DNA of 37,447 nucleotides from Gammaproteobacteria bacterium (GCA_030739975.1 JASLYC010000089.1:1-37447); one strand, 5' to 3'; counted from the stretch's first letter, positions 1 through 10,142 are shown. Notes: generated by a model from the letters alone, not told the origin. A program made the numbers and translations.

Positions 1-2309
1 CTATTAATGGTGCCGAGCCTGCATACGAAACAAAGAAAGATGGTATTGAATTAAGAAATCTAGAAGATGAATTCATTGTAGATATAAAGACCCGCATTCA
101 TCCAGAGAAAAACACTAGTCTAAATGGTCTATACAAATCTAGTGGAAATTATTGTACACAGTGTGAAGCTCATGGCTTTCGAAATATTACTTATTATTTA
201 GATAGACCGGATGTGCTTAGCGTATTTACAACGACTATCAAGGCAGATGATGACAAATATCCTACCCTATTGAGTAACGGTAATTTAGTTAATAAAAGCC
301 CCGGCTCTGCTACATGGCATGACCCAGCGCCTAAACCCTGTTATTTATTTGCATTGGTTGCTGGAAAATTTTCAGTATTGGAGGATAGCTACAAAACCAA
401 ATCAGGAAGAGAGGTCGATTTAAAGATTTATGTTGAACCTCACAACATAGACAAAACAAGATTTGCTATGGACTCACTAATAAGGTCTTTTGAGTGGGAC
501 GAGAATAGATTTGGTCTTGAGTATGATTTAGACATATACATGATAGTTGCTGTGGACGACTTTAATATGGGTGCGATGGAAAATAAAGGTCTAAATATTT
601 TTAATTCTAGTTATGTGTTGGCTAAACCAGAAACCGCTACAGATAGAGACTTCATTAATATTGAATCTGTAATTGGGCATGAATATTTTCATAACTGGAC
701 CGGCAATAGGGTTACCTGTAGAGACTGGTTCCAATTAAGCCTAAAGGAGGGCTTAACTGTATTTAGAGATCAAGAGTTCACTTCAGACCTTCATTCTAGA
801 TCTATAAAAAGGATAGAAGATGTAAATAATCTGCGTACTTTCCAGTTTGCCGAGGATGCTGGACCTATGAAACACCCAGTAAGGCCAGATAGCTACATAG
901 AGATGAATAACTTTTACACCTTTACGGTATATGAAAAGGGGGCAGAAGTTATCCGTATGATTCACACACTCTTAGGAGAGGTTGGCTTCCAAAAAGGGAT
1001 GGATTTATATTTTATGCGGCATGACGGAAATGCAGTCACCATAGATGACTTTGTTGCAAGTATGAGCGATGCTAACGACTTTGACTTTAGCGGATTTATG
1101 AATTGGTATTCTAAGTCAGGAACTCCAGAGATTGATATATCAACAGATTACAGCGCTAAAAATAACACATTAACTGTAAAGATAAAGCAAAATTCTAAAT
1201 ACAGCTACATGTTTCCTGTTAAGTTTGCATTGTTTGATAAGAAAGGGAGAGAGATTGAAAGTGGAGTTCTGGTTATAGATGAAAAAGAAAAACTATTCAA
1301 GTTTAATGATATAAGTTCAAAGCCTATTCCTTCATGGCTAAGAGAATTCTCTGCACCGGTAAAACTTAGCACTGACCTAACCAACAATCAAAGAATATTT
1401 CTTGTCGGAAACGACAGTGACGCCTTTAATAGATGCGATAGTGCTCAAAATTTATGGTTGTCATTCATCCTCAATCCTGAAAAGATAGACGAGGACTTGT
1501 TTTTTGAAGCTATTGAAAAAGTACTAAAAACATCAAAAGACAGATCATTGATTTGTGAAATATTAACCCCGCCTTCCGAGCGCTTTATTCATCAACAAGT
1601 AGAAGAAATAAATGTATTTGATATTCACGAAAAGCGTGAATCTGCTATATCTAAACTAACCACAAGATTAAAACCATTATTGCTAGACACGTATTCAATT
1701 TTAGGTTCCGACAATAGATACAATATCACCCCAGAGTCAGTTGGAAATAGGGCTCTAAGGAATTATTGTGTATATCATTTAGCTAAGGATGGGGACTTTG
1801 ATTTAGCTTATAAGCATTACAAAAATGCTAATTGCATGACTGACAAAATAGCCGGTTTTAATGCACTAATAACAAAAAATAACCGATATAAAGATGATGT
1901 TGTGGCAGATTTTTATGATGAATTCAAAGATGACGTCCAGGTGATGGATAAATGGTTCTCCTCTCAGTCTATATCTCCATCAACAACCGTTGAGGATGTA
2001 AAGAAATTGATGACCCATGAGTTGTTCTCATTTAATACGCCAAACAGGTTGCGAAGCGTTGTTGGGGTGTTCTCTCAAAACTATACAAACTTCCATAATA
2101 ATAACGGATACAAACTATTCACAGATATTATAATTAAACTGAACAAATCAAACCCTCAGATAGGAGCTAGATTGGTGTCAGTATATAACCACTGGAGGCG
2201 CTTCAGTCCAGAACTTAAATCCCTTCAAGAAATACAATTAAATAAGATATTAAAAACAAAGAATCTATCTAATGATATTTTTGAAATTGTTCAAGCCGCT
2301 CTAAAATGA
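1..2309 (+). CDS. pepN: Aminopeptidase N (M1 family), 5'-truncated by the window edge
   Basis: This zinc metallo-aminopeptidase removes N-terminal residues from peptides in the cytoplasm. The reading frame is open from base 3, and the residues before the first possible GTG start (213) already match PepN, with a segment reading CTQCEAHGFRNITYYLDRPD. The gene therefore begins left of the window and the GTG at 213 is internal. The substrate-binding GAMEN motif is at bases 570-584. The zinc site HEYFH is at 678-692, and the second zinc-ligand Glu lies exactly 18 residues later (747-749), giving the complete HExxH-x18-E signature. The long helical C-terminal domain follows and is intact. The stop overlaps the next gene's start by four bases (ATGA), which suggests translational coupling. 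Identification is secure; only the N-terminus is missing. Confidence 0.96.
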   Translation, partial: INGAEPAYETKKDGIELRNLEDEFIVDIKTRIHPEKNTSLNGLYKSSGNYCTQCEAHGFRNITYYLDRPDVLSVFTTTIKADDDKYPTLLSNGNLVNKSPGSATWHDPAPKPCYLFALVAGKFSVLEDSYKTKSGREVDLKIYVEPHNIDKTRFAMDSLIRSFEWDENRFGLEYDLDIYMIVAVDDFNMGAMENKGLNIFNSSYVLAKPETATDRDFINIESVIGHEYFHNWTGNRVTCRDWFQLSLKEGLTVFRDQEFTSDLHSRSIKRIEDVNNLRTFQFAEDAGPMKHPVRPDSYIEMNNFYTFTVYEKGAEVIRMIHTLLGEVGFQKGMDLYFMRHDGNAVTIDDFVASMSDANDFDFSGFMNWYSKSGTPEIDISTDYSAKNNTLTVKIKQNSKYSYMFPVKFALFDKKGREIESGVLVIDEKEKLFKFNDISSKPIPSWLREFSAPVKLSTDLTNNQRIFLVGNDSDAFNRCDSAQNLWLSFILNPEKIDEDLFFEAIEKVLKTSKDRSLICEILTPPSERFIHQQVEEINVFDIHEKRESAISKLTTRLKPLLLDTYSILGSDNRYNITPESVGNRALRNYCVYHLAKDGDFDLAYKHYKNANCMTDKIAGFNALITKNNRYKDDVVADFYDEFKDDVQVMDKWFSSQSISPSTTVEDVKKLMTHELFSFNTPNRLRSVVGVFSQNYTNFHNNNGYKLFTDIIIKLNKSNPQIGARLVSVYNHWRRFSPELKSLQEIQLNKILKTKNLSNDIFEIVQAALK

Positions 2310-2779
2310 AAGATAATCTCATTAAGCTAGAAGAGATCCTACAAGCTAGGCCAACCACTATCTCTGTTGCAGAGTCATGCACCGGAGGAAACCTTTCTGC
2401 ATTATTGACAAGTAAAAGTGGCTCATCTAACTTTTTTAATAGTGGATATATCACCTACAGTAATGAAGCTAAAATAACCATGCTAGGAGTAAACTCAACA
2501 ACCATTAAAAATTATGGTGCAGTAAGTGAGCAAACTGCTAAAGAGATGGTGAGTGGGGTTATAGCTAATTCTGCATCTGATATCGGGGTTGCCATTACAG
2601 GTATTGCCGGGCCAACTGGTGGCAGCAAGTCAAAACCTGTCGGTATGGTGTGTTTTGGGTTTTGTATTTTTAAAGATTGCTTTAGTACAACTGAGCACTT
2701 CACAGGGGATCGTGAAAATATAATCGAAAGCAGTATTAATTTTGTCATTGACAGGTTAATTTATGAACTATCAAAGTAA
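2306..2779 (+). CDS. pncC: CinA C-terminal-domain protein, nicotinamide-nucleotide amidohydrolase
   Basis: The 157-residue protein is a stand-alone CinA-C domain. Characterised members deamidate nicotinamide mononucleotide to nicotinate mononucleotide in the NAD salvage cycle. The family signature is visible: AESCTGGNLSALLT near residues 22-35, the phrase YSNEAKITMLGV, GAVSEQTAKEM, and AITGIAGPTGGSKSKPVG near residue 98. The length matches single-domain PncC/YgaD proteins; no N-terminal molybdopterin-binding (MoCF) domain is present. The ATG overlaps the pepN stop by four bases, so it is probably coupled to pepN. Only 14 bases separate it from dusA. The family call is strong. The exact substrate is inferred from the family. 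Confidence 0.9.
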   Translation: MKDNLIKLEEILQARPTTISVAESCTGGNLSALLTSKSGSSNFFNSGYITYSNEAKITMLGVNSTTIKNYGAVSEQTAKEMVSGVIANSASDIGVAITGIAGPTGGSKSKPVGMVCFGFCIFKDCFSTTEHFTGDRENIIESSINFVIDRLIYELSK

Positions 2780-2793
2780 TTTTCTTTTTATCA

Positions 2794-3777
2794 ATGAAAA
2801 CTGAACTAGAACCATTAAACAGGTTAAGCGTTGCCCCTATGATGGACTGGACCGACAAGCATTGCCGATATTTTTATAGGCTGATGTCTAACAAGGCTTT
2901 GCTTTTTACTGAAATGATAACCTCAAAAGCTATCATAAATGGTGACAAGAAAAGGCTTCTTGATTATAACCATGATGAGCACCCTATAGCACTACAGTTG
3001 GGCGGAAGTGACCCTAAAGAGATGGCAATTTGTACCAAAATTGCAAAAGAATGGGGGTACGACGAAGTAAACATAAATGTAGGCTGTCCATCAAAAAGAG
3101 TTAAGTCAGGAAGCTTTGGAGCCTGCCTTATGCAGACACCATCTATCGTGGCAGATTGTGTATATTCAATGAAACAAATAAGTGACATAACAGTAAGTGT
3201 CAAGTCTAGGATTGGTGTAGACGATATGGAGAGTTATGATGAGCTATGTGAGTTCATTTCAACAGTTAAAGATGGTGGCTGCAAAACCTTTATAATACAT
3301 GCACGTAAGGCCTGGCTGAGTGGCTTAAGTCCAAAGCAAAATCGCAGCATACCGCCACTCAAGTATGACTGGGTATATAGAGCTAAAAAAGACTTCCCTG
3401 ATTTAAGTATTACAATCAATGGTGGTATCAATACAATTGAGCAGGCACAAGAGCATCTGGACAATGTTGATGGGGCCATGTTGGGAAGGGCGGTTTACTC
3501 ACAGCCATATATGTTGTCCGATGTTGATAATAAAATTTATCAACAATCTTCACCAAAATATAGTCGCGAACAAGTATTATTAAAGTACATAGATTACATT
3601 GAAAAGCAAAACAAGATTGGAGTACCAATTAGGTCTATGACTAGGCATATTCTTGGCCTATATCATGGCCAAAGGAATGCAAAAAAATTTAGACGATTGC
3701 TTAGTGGAGCTAGCGTTGAAATAAAGCACATTGATGAGTGGTTGAAATTTCTAGAAAAGGAAGAAATTTATGGGTAA
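2794..3777 (+). CDS. dusA: tRNA-dihydrouridine synthase A
   Basis: This FMN- and NADPH-dependent enzyme reduces uridine 20/20a in the D-loop of tRNA. The protein (327 residues) starts with LSVAPMMDWTDKHCRYFYRL, the DusA-type opening. The catalytic Cys is at residue 98 in NVGCPSKRV, followed by SGSFGACLM. SVKSRIGVD is at about residue 140 and the phosphate/FMN-binding stretch INGGINT is near 210. The TIM-barrel is followed by the C-terminal helical RNA-binding domain (YIEKQNKIGVPIRSMTRH). The DusA subtype is favoured over DusB/C by the opening and by the long insertion around HARKAWLSGLSPKQNR. It sits 14 bases after pncC and overlaps ftsA by eight bases. Confidence 0.95.
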   Translation: MKTELEPLNRLSVAPMMDWTDKHCRYFYRLMSNKALLFTEMITSKAIINGDKKRLLDYNHDEHPIALQLGGSDPKEMAICTKIAKEWGYDEVNINVGCPSKRVKSGSFGACLMQTPSIVADCVYSMKQISDITVSVKSRIGVDDMESYDELCEFISTVKDGGCKTFIIHARKAWLSGLSPKQNRSIPPLKYDWVYRAKKDFPDLSITINGGINTIEQAQEHLDNVDGAMLGRAVYSQPYMLSDVDNKIYQQSSPKYSREQVLLKYIDYIEKQNKIGVPIRSMTRHILGLYHGQRNAKKFRRLLSGASVEIKHIDEWLKFLEKEEIYG

Positions 3778-4999
3778 CGGCAACGATTTAGTCGCCAGTG
3801 TAGATATTGGTACAAGCAAAGTTGCGATCATCATAGCGGAGCCGGAGGACGGCATTATGAGGGTTCTGGGTCAAGGTATTAGTGATTCGGAGGGAGTCAA
3901 GAGGGGCTCTATTGCTAATCCTAAGCTGGTTTCAAATTCAATCAAGAGGGCGCTAAAAAATGCGCACGAAAATTGTAACGTTGATATATACAATGTTAAT
4001 GTTAATATTTCCGACCCACACTTAACAGTTGTTAATAGAGAGGGACATGTAAGTATATCCGGTAAGAAAGTGACAAGGAATGATGTCGTTTCTGCTATAA
4101 AAACTGCATCAGCCACACCAACACCTACCAACAAGCAGGTACTAGAAAGTATTCCAAACCATTTCACTATTGATCAAAACTTAGATTATGTTAAAGTTAA
4201 TAAACCTATCGGCTTAGAGGCGAAAGTATTAGGGGCACAAATGCACATAATTAGTGTCTCCAACCAGGGCGTTAGTAATGTCCAAAAAAGCATTGAGCAG
4301 AGTGACCTAGGTATTGACAGAATAGTATTAGATTCGATTTCAAATAGCGAAGTGTTTGTTAGCCAAGATGAAAAGGATAATGGTATATGTGTTGTTGATA
4401 TTGGAGCTGGTGTAACCAATATAAGCGTATTTACAAATGGAGGCATTACTTATAATGATATATTCCAAATAGCCGGTAACGATATAACCGAGAGTATAGC
4501 CTATGCATTCGACACTTCTTTTGATGAGGCAGAACGTTTAAAGATAGGGCATGGAAGAGCTAAAGTCAAGCATTCCAACAAAGATAGACTGATCAAGTTT
4601 GAACAAATCAATAACTCTGAAGAAAGATATCTTTCCAATTACTCACTAATTGAAGTAATTGAAGACTCTTGCTGCCAGCTATTTTCTACAATCAAAAAGA
4701 ATTTAAAAAAACAAAAACTAGACAGATCAATAAAGTCAGGATTTATTTTAACTGGGGGCTCATCTTTGTTACCAGGTTTTGATGATTTGTTTAGAAATTC
4801 ATTTAAAATAAGAACCAAAATTGGGGCTGTTGACAGGAACAAGATAAGGGGTAAGGAATTAATAATAACAAACCCAAGGTACTCTTCCGCTATGGGCTTA
4901 GTTTTATACTCTAATGACGAATCTTATTTTGACGAGACACATACAGAAGAAGAATCAAACATTCTAAGTAAGTTTAAAGAAAAACTATTAAATTTCTAA
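3770..4999 (+). CDS. ftsA: Cell division protein FtsA
   Basis: FtsA is an actin-like ATPase that tethers FtsZ filaments to the inner membrane and recruits later division proteins. The 409-residue protein opens its actin fold with [17 protein letters not shown] (about residues 8-24). It carries the SHS2/1C subdomain, the phosphate-2 segment [16 protein letters not shown] near 204 and the adenosine motif [12 protein letters not shown] near 325. The last residues ([14 protein letters not shown]) form a short amphipathic helix fitting the FtsA membrane-targeting tail, so the protein looks complete. The start overlaps the end of dusA by eight bases. The next gene, two bases downstream, is lpxC rather than ftsZ, which breaks the usual ftsQ-ftsA-ftsZ-lpxC order of the dcw cluster. 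Confidence 0.95.
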   Translation: MGNGNDLVASVDIGTSKVAIIIAEPEDGIMRVLGQGISDSEGVKRGSIANPKLVSNSIKRALKNAHENCNVDIYNVNVNISDPHLTVVNREGHVSISGKKVTRNDVVSAIKTASATPTPTNKQVLESIPNHFTIDQNLDYVKVNKPIGLEAKVLGAQMHIISVSNQGVSNVQKSIEQSDLGIDRIVLDSISNSEVFVSQDEKDNGICVVDIGAGVTNISVFTNGGITYNDIFQIAGNDITESIAYAFDTSFDEAERLKIGHGRAKVKHSNKDRLIKFEQINNSEERYLSNYSLIEVIEDSCCQLFSTIKKNLKKQKLDRSIKSGFILTGGSSLLPGFDDLFRNSFKIRTKIGAVDRNKIRGKELIITNPRYSSAMGLVLYSNDESYFDETHTEEESNILSKFKEKLLNF

Positions 5000-5001
5000 T
5001 A

Positions 5002-5913
5002 ATGATAAAACAAAGAACTATTAAAAAAAATGTTAAGGCCAGAGGTATAGGTATTCATAGTGGAAAGATTGTAAATATGTCACTAATACCGGCTGAAGCT
5101 GACCATGGAGTTGTATTTAGAAGGATGGATGTTGGAGGTAAGCTTGTTAGAGCCCACAATGCATTTGTTAATGAGGTAGTTCTGTCTACCGGACTTGAAA
5201 ATCAGGGAGTTAAAGTTTCAACTGTTGAGCATCTAATGAGCGCATTTTCAGCGCTTGGTATTGATAATATCATTGTTGAGCTTGATTCATTTGAGGTGCC
5301 AATAATGGACGGATCTTCAGCGCCATTTATTTTTCTTGTCCAATCTGCAGGGATATTAGAGCAGGACCTGTATAAAAAGTTTTTTGTTATTAATGATACT
5401 GTGCGTGTAGAAAACAACGATTCCTGGGCACAAGTCTCACCTTATGAAGGATTTAAAGTTACTCTTGAGATTGATTTTGATCACCAAAAAATTAAAGAGA
5501 GTGGGCAAGAGCTTAGCATTGATTTTGCGCAGCAGTCATACCTAAAAGAGATATCTAGAGCGAGAACTTTTGGTTATATGAAGGATGTTGAGATGATGCA
5601 AAGGCAAAACCTTTCTTTAGGTGCCAGTATGAGTAATGCTATAGCGCTTAGTGACGAAGATGTACTAAATGAAGATGGTATGCGCTATCAAAATGAATTT
5701 GTGAAACACAAAATACTTGACATTGTTGGAGATCTTTTCCTTTTAGGGTGCAATATTATTGGTCATTATGAAGGATATAAAACAGGACATTTACTCAACG
5801 ATCAGTTATTATCTGCCATTTTAGAAAAGCCTGAAAAGTGGGAAATTAAAACCTTTGAAGATGAAGATTCTCCTATGCATTTTTACTCAGAAGATTGGCA
5901 AAAATCCCTATAA
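5002..5913 (+). CDS. lpxC: UDP-3-O-acyl-N-acetylglucosamine deacetylase
   Basis: LpxC performs the committed step of lipid A synthesis, a zinc-dependent deacetylation in the cytoplasm. The 303-residue protein opens with [19 protein letters not shown]. Zinc ligands are visible as His77 (in STVEHLMSA), His236 and Asp240 (in [12 protein letters not shown]), matching the usual H/H/D set. The acid-base Glu76 precedes His77, and a further conserved His occurs in [10 protein letters not shown]-adjacent KTGHLL. The length is normal. It starts two bases after ftsA, so it is co-transcribed with it. lpxC normally ends the division/cell-wall cluster and here it also ends this run. A lipid A pathway indicates a Gram-negative envelope. 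Confidence 0.96.
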   Translation: MIKQRTIKKNVKARGIGIHSGKIVNMSLIPAEADHGVVFRRMDVGGKLVRAHNAFVNEVVLSTGLENQGVKVSTVEHLMSAFSALGIDNIIVELDSFEVPIMDGSSAPFIFLVQSAGILEQDLYKKFFVINDTVRVENNDSWAQVSPYEGFKVTLEIDFDHQKIKESGQELSIDFAQQSYLKEISRARTFGYMKDVEMMQRQNLSLGASMSNAIALSDEDVLNEDGMRYQNEFVKHKILDIVGDLFLLGCNIIGHYEGYKTGHLLNDQLLSAILEKPEKWEIKTFEDEDSPMHFYSEDWQKSL

Positions 5914-5916
5914 CCA

Positions 5917-5949
5917 TTGTCATACTTAGAAGATTCCTTTAGGTATAAT
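5917..5949 (+). promoter_or_regulatory. Possible promoter for ilvB
   Basis: A perfect TATAAT lies at 5944-5949 in the 65-base gap before ilvB. A TTGTCA at 5917-5922 is 21 bases upstream, longer than the ideal spacer, so the -35 assignment is weak. No leader peptide fits between this -10 and the ilvB start. Confidence 0.35.
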
Positions 5950-5978
5950 TTAGTGTTTTTTTATTCCTAACATTAAGA

Positions 5979-7712
5979 ATGATGTTAAATGGCGCTGAAA
6001 TACTTACCAACAGTCTTATAGAGGAGGGCGTAGAGTACATCTTTGGATTTCCAGGAGGGGCTGTACTGCATATTTATGATGCCCTAAATGCGCAAGACAA
6101 AATGACTCATGTTCTTGTTCGTCATGAGCAAGGCGCAGCTCACGCGGCTGACGGTTATGCACGTGCAAGCGGTAAACCTGGAGTTGTGCTTGTGACGTCT
6201 GGTCCTGGCATTACTAATGCGGTTACCGGTATTGCGACAGCATATATGGACTCAATACCAATGGTTATAATTTCAGGGCAGGTACCTTCCCCCCTTATTG
6301 GTAACGATGCTTTTCAGGAGGTTGACGCTGTAGGTATTACTCGTTCATGTGTCAAGCACAATTTCTTAATTAAAGATATATCACAGATAGCAGTTACTCT
6401 TAAGAAGGCATTTCATATTGCTACAACAGGGCGCCCAGGTCCTGTATTGATTGACATTCCAAAAGATATAACTATAGGCCTGTCTGAAAATCAAGTATAT
6501 CCAAATACAATAGATTTACGTTCATATAAGCCACATAACGACATAGACAAAGAACAAATTAACAAGGCTGTCGAATCAATAATATCATCTACTAAACCTA
6601 TAGTCTACTCTGGAGGCGGCAGTGTAATTGGAAATGCAGCATCTGAATTAAGAAAACTAACTCGCGATTTAGGTTTGCCAATAACCCAAACTCTAATGGG
6701 GCTTGGTGCTTACCCGGCTAATGACGAGTTGTCGCTTGGAATGCTTGGAATGCATGGGACATACGAGGCCAACATGGCTATGCATCATTCTGATTGTGTA
6801 ATAGCTGTTGGTGCAAGGTTTGATGATAGAGTTACAGCAAATATTGAGAAGTTCTGTCCAAATGCTGAGATCATTCAATTAGACATTGACCCTACATCTA
6901 TTGGGAAAAATGTTGCAGTAGATATTGCATTAGTGGGCGATGTTAAGGCAACCCTAAAAGAATTGATTAGAGCGCTTAATGGGAGATCTAAAAGCGATAT
7001 ATCTAAGTGGTGGAGTCAAATCAATGACTGGCGAAAGAAAAAATCTCTAGATTACAAAAAGGAAGAGGGGGTCATTAAGCCCCAAACTGTAATAGAGACA
7101 CTATATGATGTTACTAAGGGCGAAGCTATAGTAACTTCTGACGTAGGGCAGCACCAAATGTGGGCTGCACAGTATTATCTTTTTGATGAGCCACGCAGAT
7201 GGATTAATTCTGGCGGTCTCGGTACAATGGGTTTTGGACTTCCAGCAGCTATGGGTGCTAAGTTGGCCGTACCAGACAGGGACGTTGCATGTGTCACTGG
7301 TGAGGGCAGCATTCAGATGATGTTGCAGGAACTCTCAACTATGTTGCAATATAGCACTCCCGTAAAAATAGTAAATTTAAATAACCGTTACCTAGGGATG
7401 GTTCGCCAATGGCAAGAGTTTTTCTATGAAAAAAGATACTCCATGTCGTATATGGATGCGTTACCTGATTTTGTTAAATTGGCAGAAAGTTTTGGTCATG
7501 TTGGGATACTTGTTGAAAAAGAGTCAGACCTAAGACCAGCACTTGTAGAGGCATTCAAACTTAAAGATAGGACAGTATTTCTAGATATTATTACTGATCA
7601 GAAAGAAAACGTATACCCAATGATTCCTTCAGGCGCTGGGCATCATGAGATGTTGTTGGCAGGTGAAGATGATATGGTTTCGACTAATGATGAAGGTTTA
7701 AACTTGGTATAG
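5979..7712 (+). CDS. ilvB: Acetolactate synthase, large (catalytic) subunit
   Basis: This thiamine-diphosphate enzyme condenses two pyruvates, or pyruvate and 2-ketobutyrate, in the first common step of valine, leucine and isoleucine synthesis. The 577-residue protein has the order TPP-N domain, central FAD/DHAP-fold domain and TPP-C domain. The catalytic Glu50 is in VRHEQGAAHAADGY. The TPP-metal motif near residue 441 reads GEGSIQMM, with Glu where many homologues have Asp; I recall the GEG form from other proteobacteria and do not consider it inactivating. NNRYLGMVRQWQ follows. Two ATGs (5979, 5982) are possible starts and neither has a clear Shine-Dalgarno. The regulatory subunit gene follows after two bases and ilvC comes next, forming an ilvBNC operon. 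Confidence 0.95.
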   Translation: MMLNGAEILTNSLIEEGVEYIFGFPGGAVLHIYDALNAQDKMTHVLVRHEQGAAHAADGYARASGKPGVVLVTSGPGITNAVTGIATAYMDSIPMVIISGQVPSPLIGNDAFQEVDAVGITRSCVKHNFLIKDISQIAVTLKKAFHIATTGRPGPVLIDIPKDITIGLSENQVYPNTIDLRSYKPHNDIDKEQINKAVESIISSTKPIVYSGGGSVIGNAASELRKLTRDLGLPITQTLMGLGAYPANDELSLGMLGMHGTYEANMAMHHSDCVIAVGARFDDRVTANIEKFCPNAEIIQLDIDPTSIGKNVAVDIALVGDVKATLKELIRALNGRSKSDISKWWSQINDWRKKKSLDYKKEEGVIKPQTVIETLYDVTKGEAIVTSDVGQHQMWAAQYYLFDEPRRWINSGGLGTMGFGLPAAMGAKLAVPDRDVACVTGEGSIQMMLQELSTMLQYSTPVKIVNLNNRYLGMVRQWQEFFYEKRYSMSYMDALPDFVKLAESFGHVGILVEKESDLRPALVEAFKLKDRTVFLDIITDQKENVYPMIPSGAGHHEMLLAGEDDMVSTNDEGLNLV

Positions 7713-7714
7713 CT

Positions 7715-8200
7715 ATGAGACATATTGTGTCAATAATGTTAGAAAATGAATCTGGTGCCCTTTCTAGGGTTGCAGGTCTATTCTCCGCTAGGGGTTTTAA
7801 TATTGAATCATTAAATGTTGCGCCAACAAATGATGAAACACTCTCTCGAATGACTATTGTTAGTATTGGAGATGACAATATCATTGAGCAAATAGTTAAG
7901 CAATTAAACAAGCTTGTTGATGTAGTAACGGCAACAGATTTAACTTCATATGAGCACATTGAACGCGAACTAATGTTGGTAAAATTGAGTATTAATCAAG
8001 ATAATCAGGCTGATATTATTAAGCAAATTGATTATTTTTCAGGCAAAATTGTAGATGCTTCTGAAGATACATATACAATTGAATTAGCGGGCCAAAGTAA
8101 AAGCCTAGATGCCTTTATAGAGTTGCTGGACGAATCATTAATAATTGAAGTTTCAAGAACTGGCGTTACTGGTGTTCTTAAAGGAACAAACAATAATTAA
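7715..8200 (+). CDS. ilvN: Acetolactate synthase, small (regulatory) subunit
   Basis: This regulatory subunit raises the activity of the large subunit and confers valine feedback inhibition. The 161-residue protein begins with an ACT domain (HIVSIMLENESGALSRVAGL, then SARGFNIESLNVAP) covering about residues 3-78. The C-terminal ALS_ss domain follows, with VSRTGVTGVLKG near the end. Its length matches the IlvH/long IlvN type rather than the short E. coli IlvN. It starts two bases after ilvB and lies 33 bases before ilvC. The ACT domain keeps the Gly/Asn residues around the valine site, so normal feedback control is expected, though this is inferred. Confidence 0.94.
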   Translation: MRHIVSIMLENESGALSRVAGLFSARGFNIESLNVAPTNDETLSRMTIVSIGDDNIIEQIVKQLNKLVDVVTATDLTSYEHIERELMLVKLSINQDNQADIIKQIDYFSGKIVDASEDTYTIELAGQSKSLDAFIELLDESLIIEVSRTGVTGVLKGTNNN

Positions 8201-8221
8201 TAATAACTAAATCTTTAATAA

Positions 8222-9238
<1,017 letters not shown>

Positions 9239-9243
9239 TACAG

Positions 9244-9277
9244 ATTAACAGCCTTATGTATGATTAAGGTTGTTAAT
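9244..9277 (+). terminator. Stem-loop between ilvC and pssA
   Basis: Bases 9244-9256 pair with 9265-9277 (13 bp including one G-T pair) around an 8-base loop, six bases after the ilvC stop. No T-run follows on the + strand, so this is not a canonical intrinsic terminator. It may act as a 3'-end stabiliser or as a partial or Rho-assisted stop that sets pssA expression apart from ilvBNC. Confidence 0.4.
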
Positions 9278-9287
9278 TCATTAAAAA

Positions 9288-10037
9288 ATGAAATCTGATA
9301 AAAAAACTAAAAGAGGCGTATACCTATTACCAAATGTGTTAACTACATTTGGCCTTTTTTCTGGGTTTTTTGCTATCATTTTGGCAACAAAAGGTCAATT
9401 TGCTGAATCTGCTATTGCAATATTTATTGCCATGTTGTGGGACGGTTTGGATGGTCGTGTTGCAAGGCTAACCAATACACAAAGTGAATTCGGCGCTCAA
9501 TACGACTCAATGTCAGATATGGTCTCTTTCGGTGTGGCTCCTGCTTTATTAGTATATTTCTGGCTTTTTGCAGATTTAGGCAAAGTTGGCTGGATCGGTG
9601 CCTTTATTTATATAGCGGGAGGCGCACTCAGGCTTGCTAGATTTAATACTCAAATAGGCATTGCAGACAAGAGATATTTTCAAGGATTGCCATCTCCAGC
9701 TGCCGCTGCACTTATCGCTGGAATGGTCTCAACAAAAGAGATGATTGGGGCTACTCCATACGATTTTGTAATGATTTATGTTGGCTGGGTTATTTTGGTA
9801 GGTGCAGGAGCATTAATGGTTAGCAATATTAGATATTACAGCTTCAAAGAGGTTAACCTAAAGGGCAGAGCCTCCTTTAAGGTACTTCTTGTAGCTATAC
9901 TAATAATCATAGTTATTATTTTTAAACCTAGCGCTGTTCTATTTACATTCTTTTTTGTTTATGCTTTATCTGGCTTAATTATGACTTCTATTGAGGTTAG
10001 AAAAAAGCGTAGATTAAAAAAACGCACAAAACGTTAG
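9288..10037 (+). CDS. pssA: CDP-diacylglycerol-serine O-phosphatidyltransferase
   Basis: This inner-membrane enzyme makes phosphatidylserine, the precursor of phosphatidylethanolamine, from CDP-diacylglycerol and serine. The 249-residue protein carries the full CDP-alcohol phosphotransferase signature DG-x2-DG-x2-AR-x8-G-x3-D-x3-D in DGLDGRVAR and GAQYDSMSD (about residues 49-74). Several hydrophobic membrane segments surround it and a basic tail (RKKRRLKKRTKR) ends it. The opening YLLPNVLTTFGLFSGFFAI is typical of the membrane-type (subclass II) PssA rather than PgsA. A pssA gene beside ilvC is a common arrangement in several proteobacteria. It is followed by 174 bases with the leuA leader. 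Confidence 0.92.
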   Translation: MKSDKKTKRGVYLLPNVLTTFGLFSGFFAIILATKGQFAESAIAIFIAMLWDGLDGRVARLTNTQSEFGAQYDSMSDMVSFGVAPALLVYFWLFADLGKVGWIGAFIYIAGGALRLARFNTQIGIADKRYFQGLPSPAAAALIAGMVSTKEMIGATPYDFVMIYVGWVILVGAGALMVSNIRYYSFKEVNLKGRASFKVLLVAILIIIVIIFKPSAVLFTFFFVYALSGLIMTSIEVRKKRRLKKRTKR

Positions 10038-10049
10038 TAAAATATCATT

Positions 10050-10055
10050 TATAAT
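10050..10055 (+). promoter_or_regulatory. Possible -10 element for the leuA leader
   Basis: A perfect TATAAT sits 12 bases after the pssA stop. I see no good -35 box at 16-18 bases upstream. If it is used, transcription would begin near 10062, immediately at the ATG of the leucine leader peptide, giving a leaderless or nearly leaderless message. Confidence 0.35.
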
Positions 10056-10062
10056 GTCCGCA

Positions 10063-10134
10063 ATGAACAAAAATAATGTAAATACTTTCTTCACACAAAG
10101 CAGCCTCTTGTCTTTGTTACGATTATTGCCTTAA
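10063..10134 (+). CDS. leuL: Leucine-rich leader peptide of leuA
   Basis: A 23-codon reading frame upstream of leuA reads MNKNNVNTFFTQS, then SLLSLLRLLP and a stop. Six of its last ten codons are leucine (CTC, TTG, TTG, TTA, TTA, TTG). Such clustering immediately before leucine biosynthesis is the hallmark of ribosome-mediated attenuation leaders (as in the enterobacterial leuL), although the sequence itself is not similar to E. coli LeuL. An in-frame ATG at 10054 would add three residues. No Shine-Dalgarno precedes either ATG. A perfect 12-base palindrome (10127-10138) covers the last Leu codon and the stop. Too short for ordinary gene callers. The role in leuA control is inferred. Confidence 0.7.
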   Translation: MNKNNVNTFFTQSSLLSLLRLLP

Positions 10135-10142
10135 GGCATAAT
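10114..10142 (+). promoter_or_regulatory. Possible internal promoter for leuA with palindrome
   Basis: TTGTTA (10114-10119) and CATAAT (10137-10142) are 17 bases apart and could form a promoter. The spacer contains the perfect palindrome TGCCTTAAGGCA (10127-10138). The same bases are also the end of the leader peptide frame, so promoter use would bypass the leader. The two readings compete and I favour the leader. Confidence 0.25.

Noticed and set aside
213-2309. GTG at 213 as the pepN start
   Set aside because: The frame is open to the left edge and the preceding residues match PepN, so the gene is cut by the window and not started here.
7299-7322. Inactive acetolactate synthase because GDGS reads GEGS
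   Set aside because: I recall the GEG form in other proteobacterial enzymes, and Glu can also bind the metal; all other motifs are intact.
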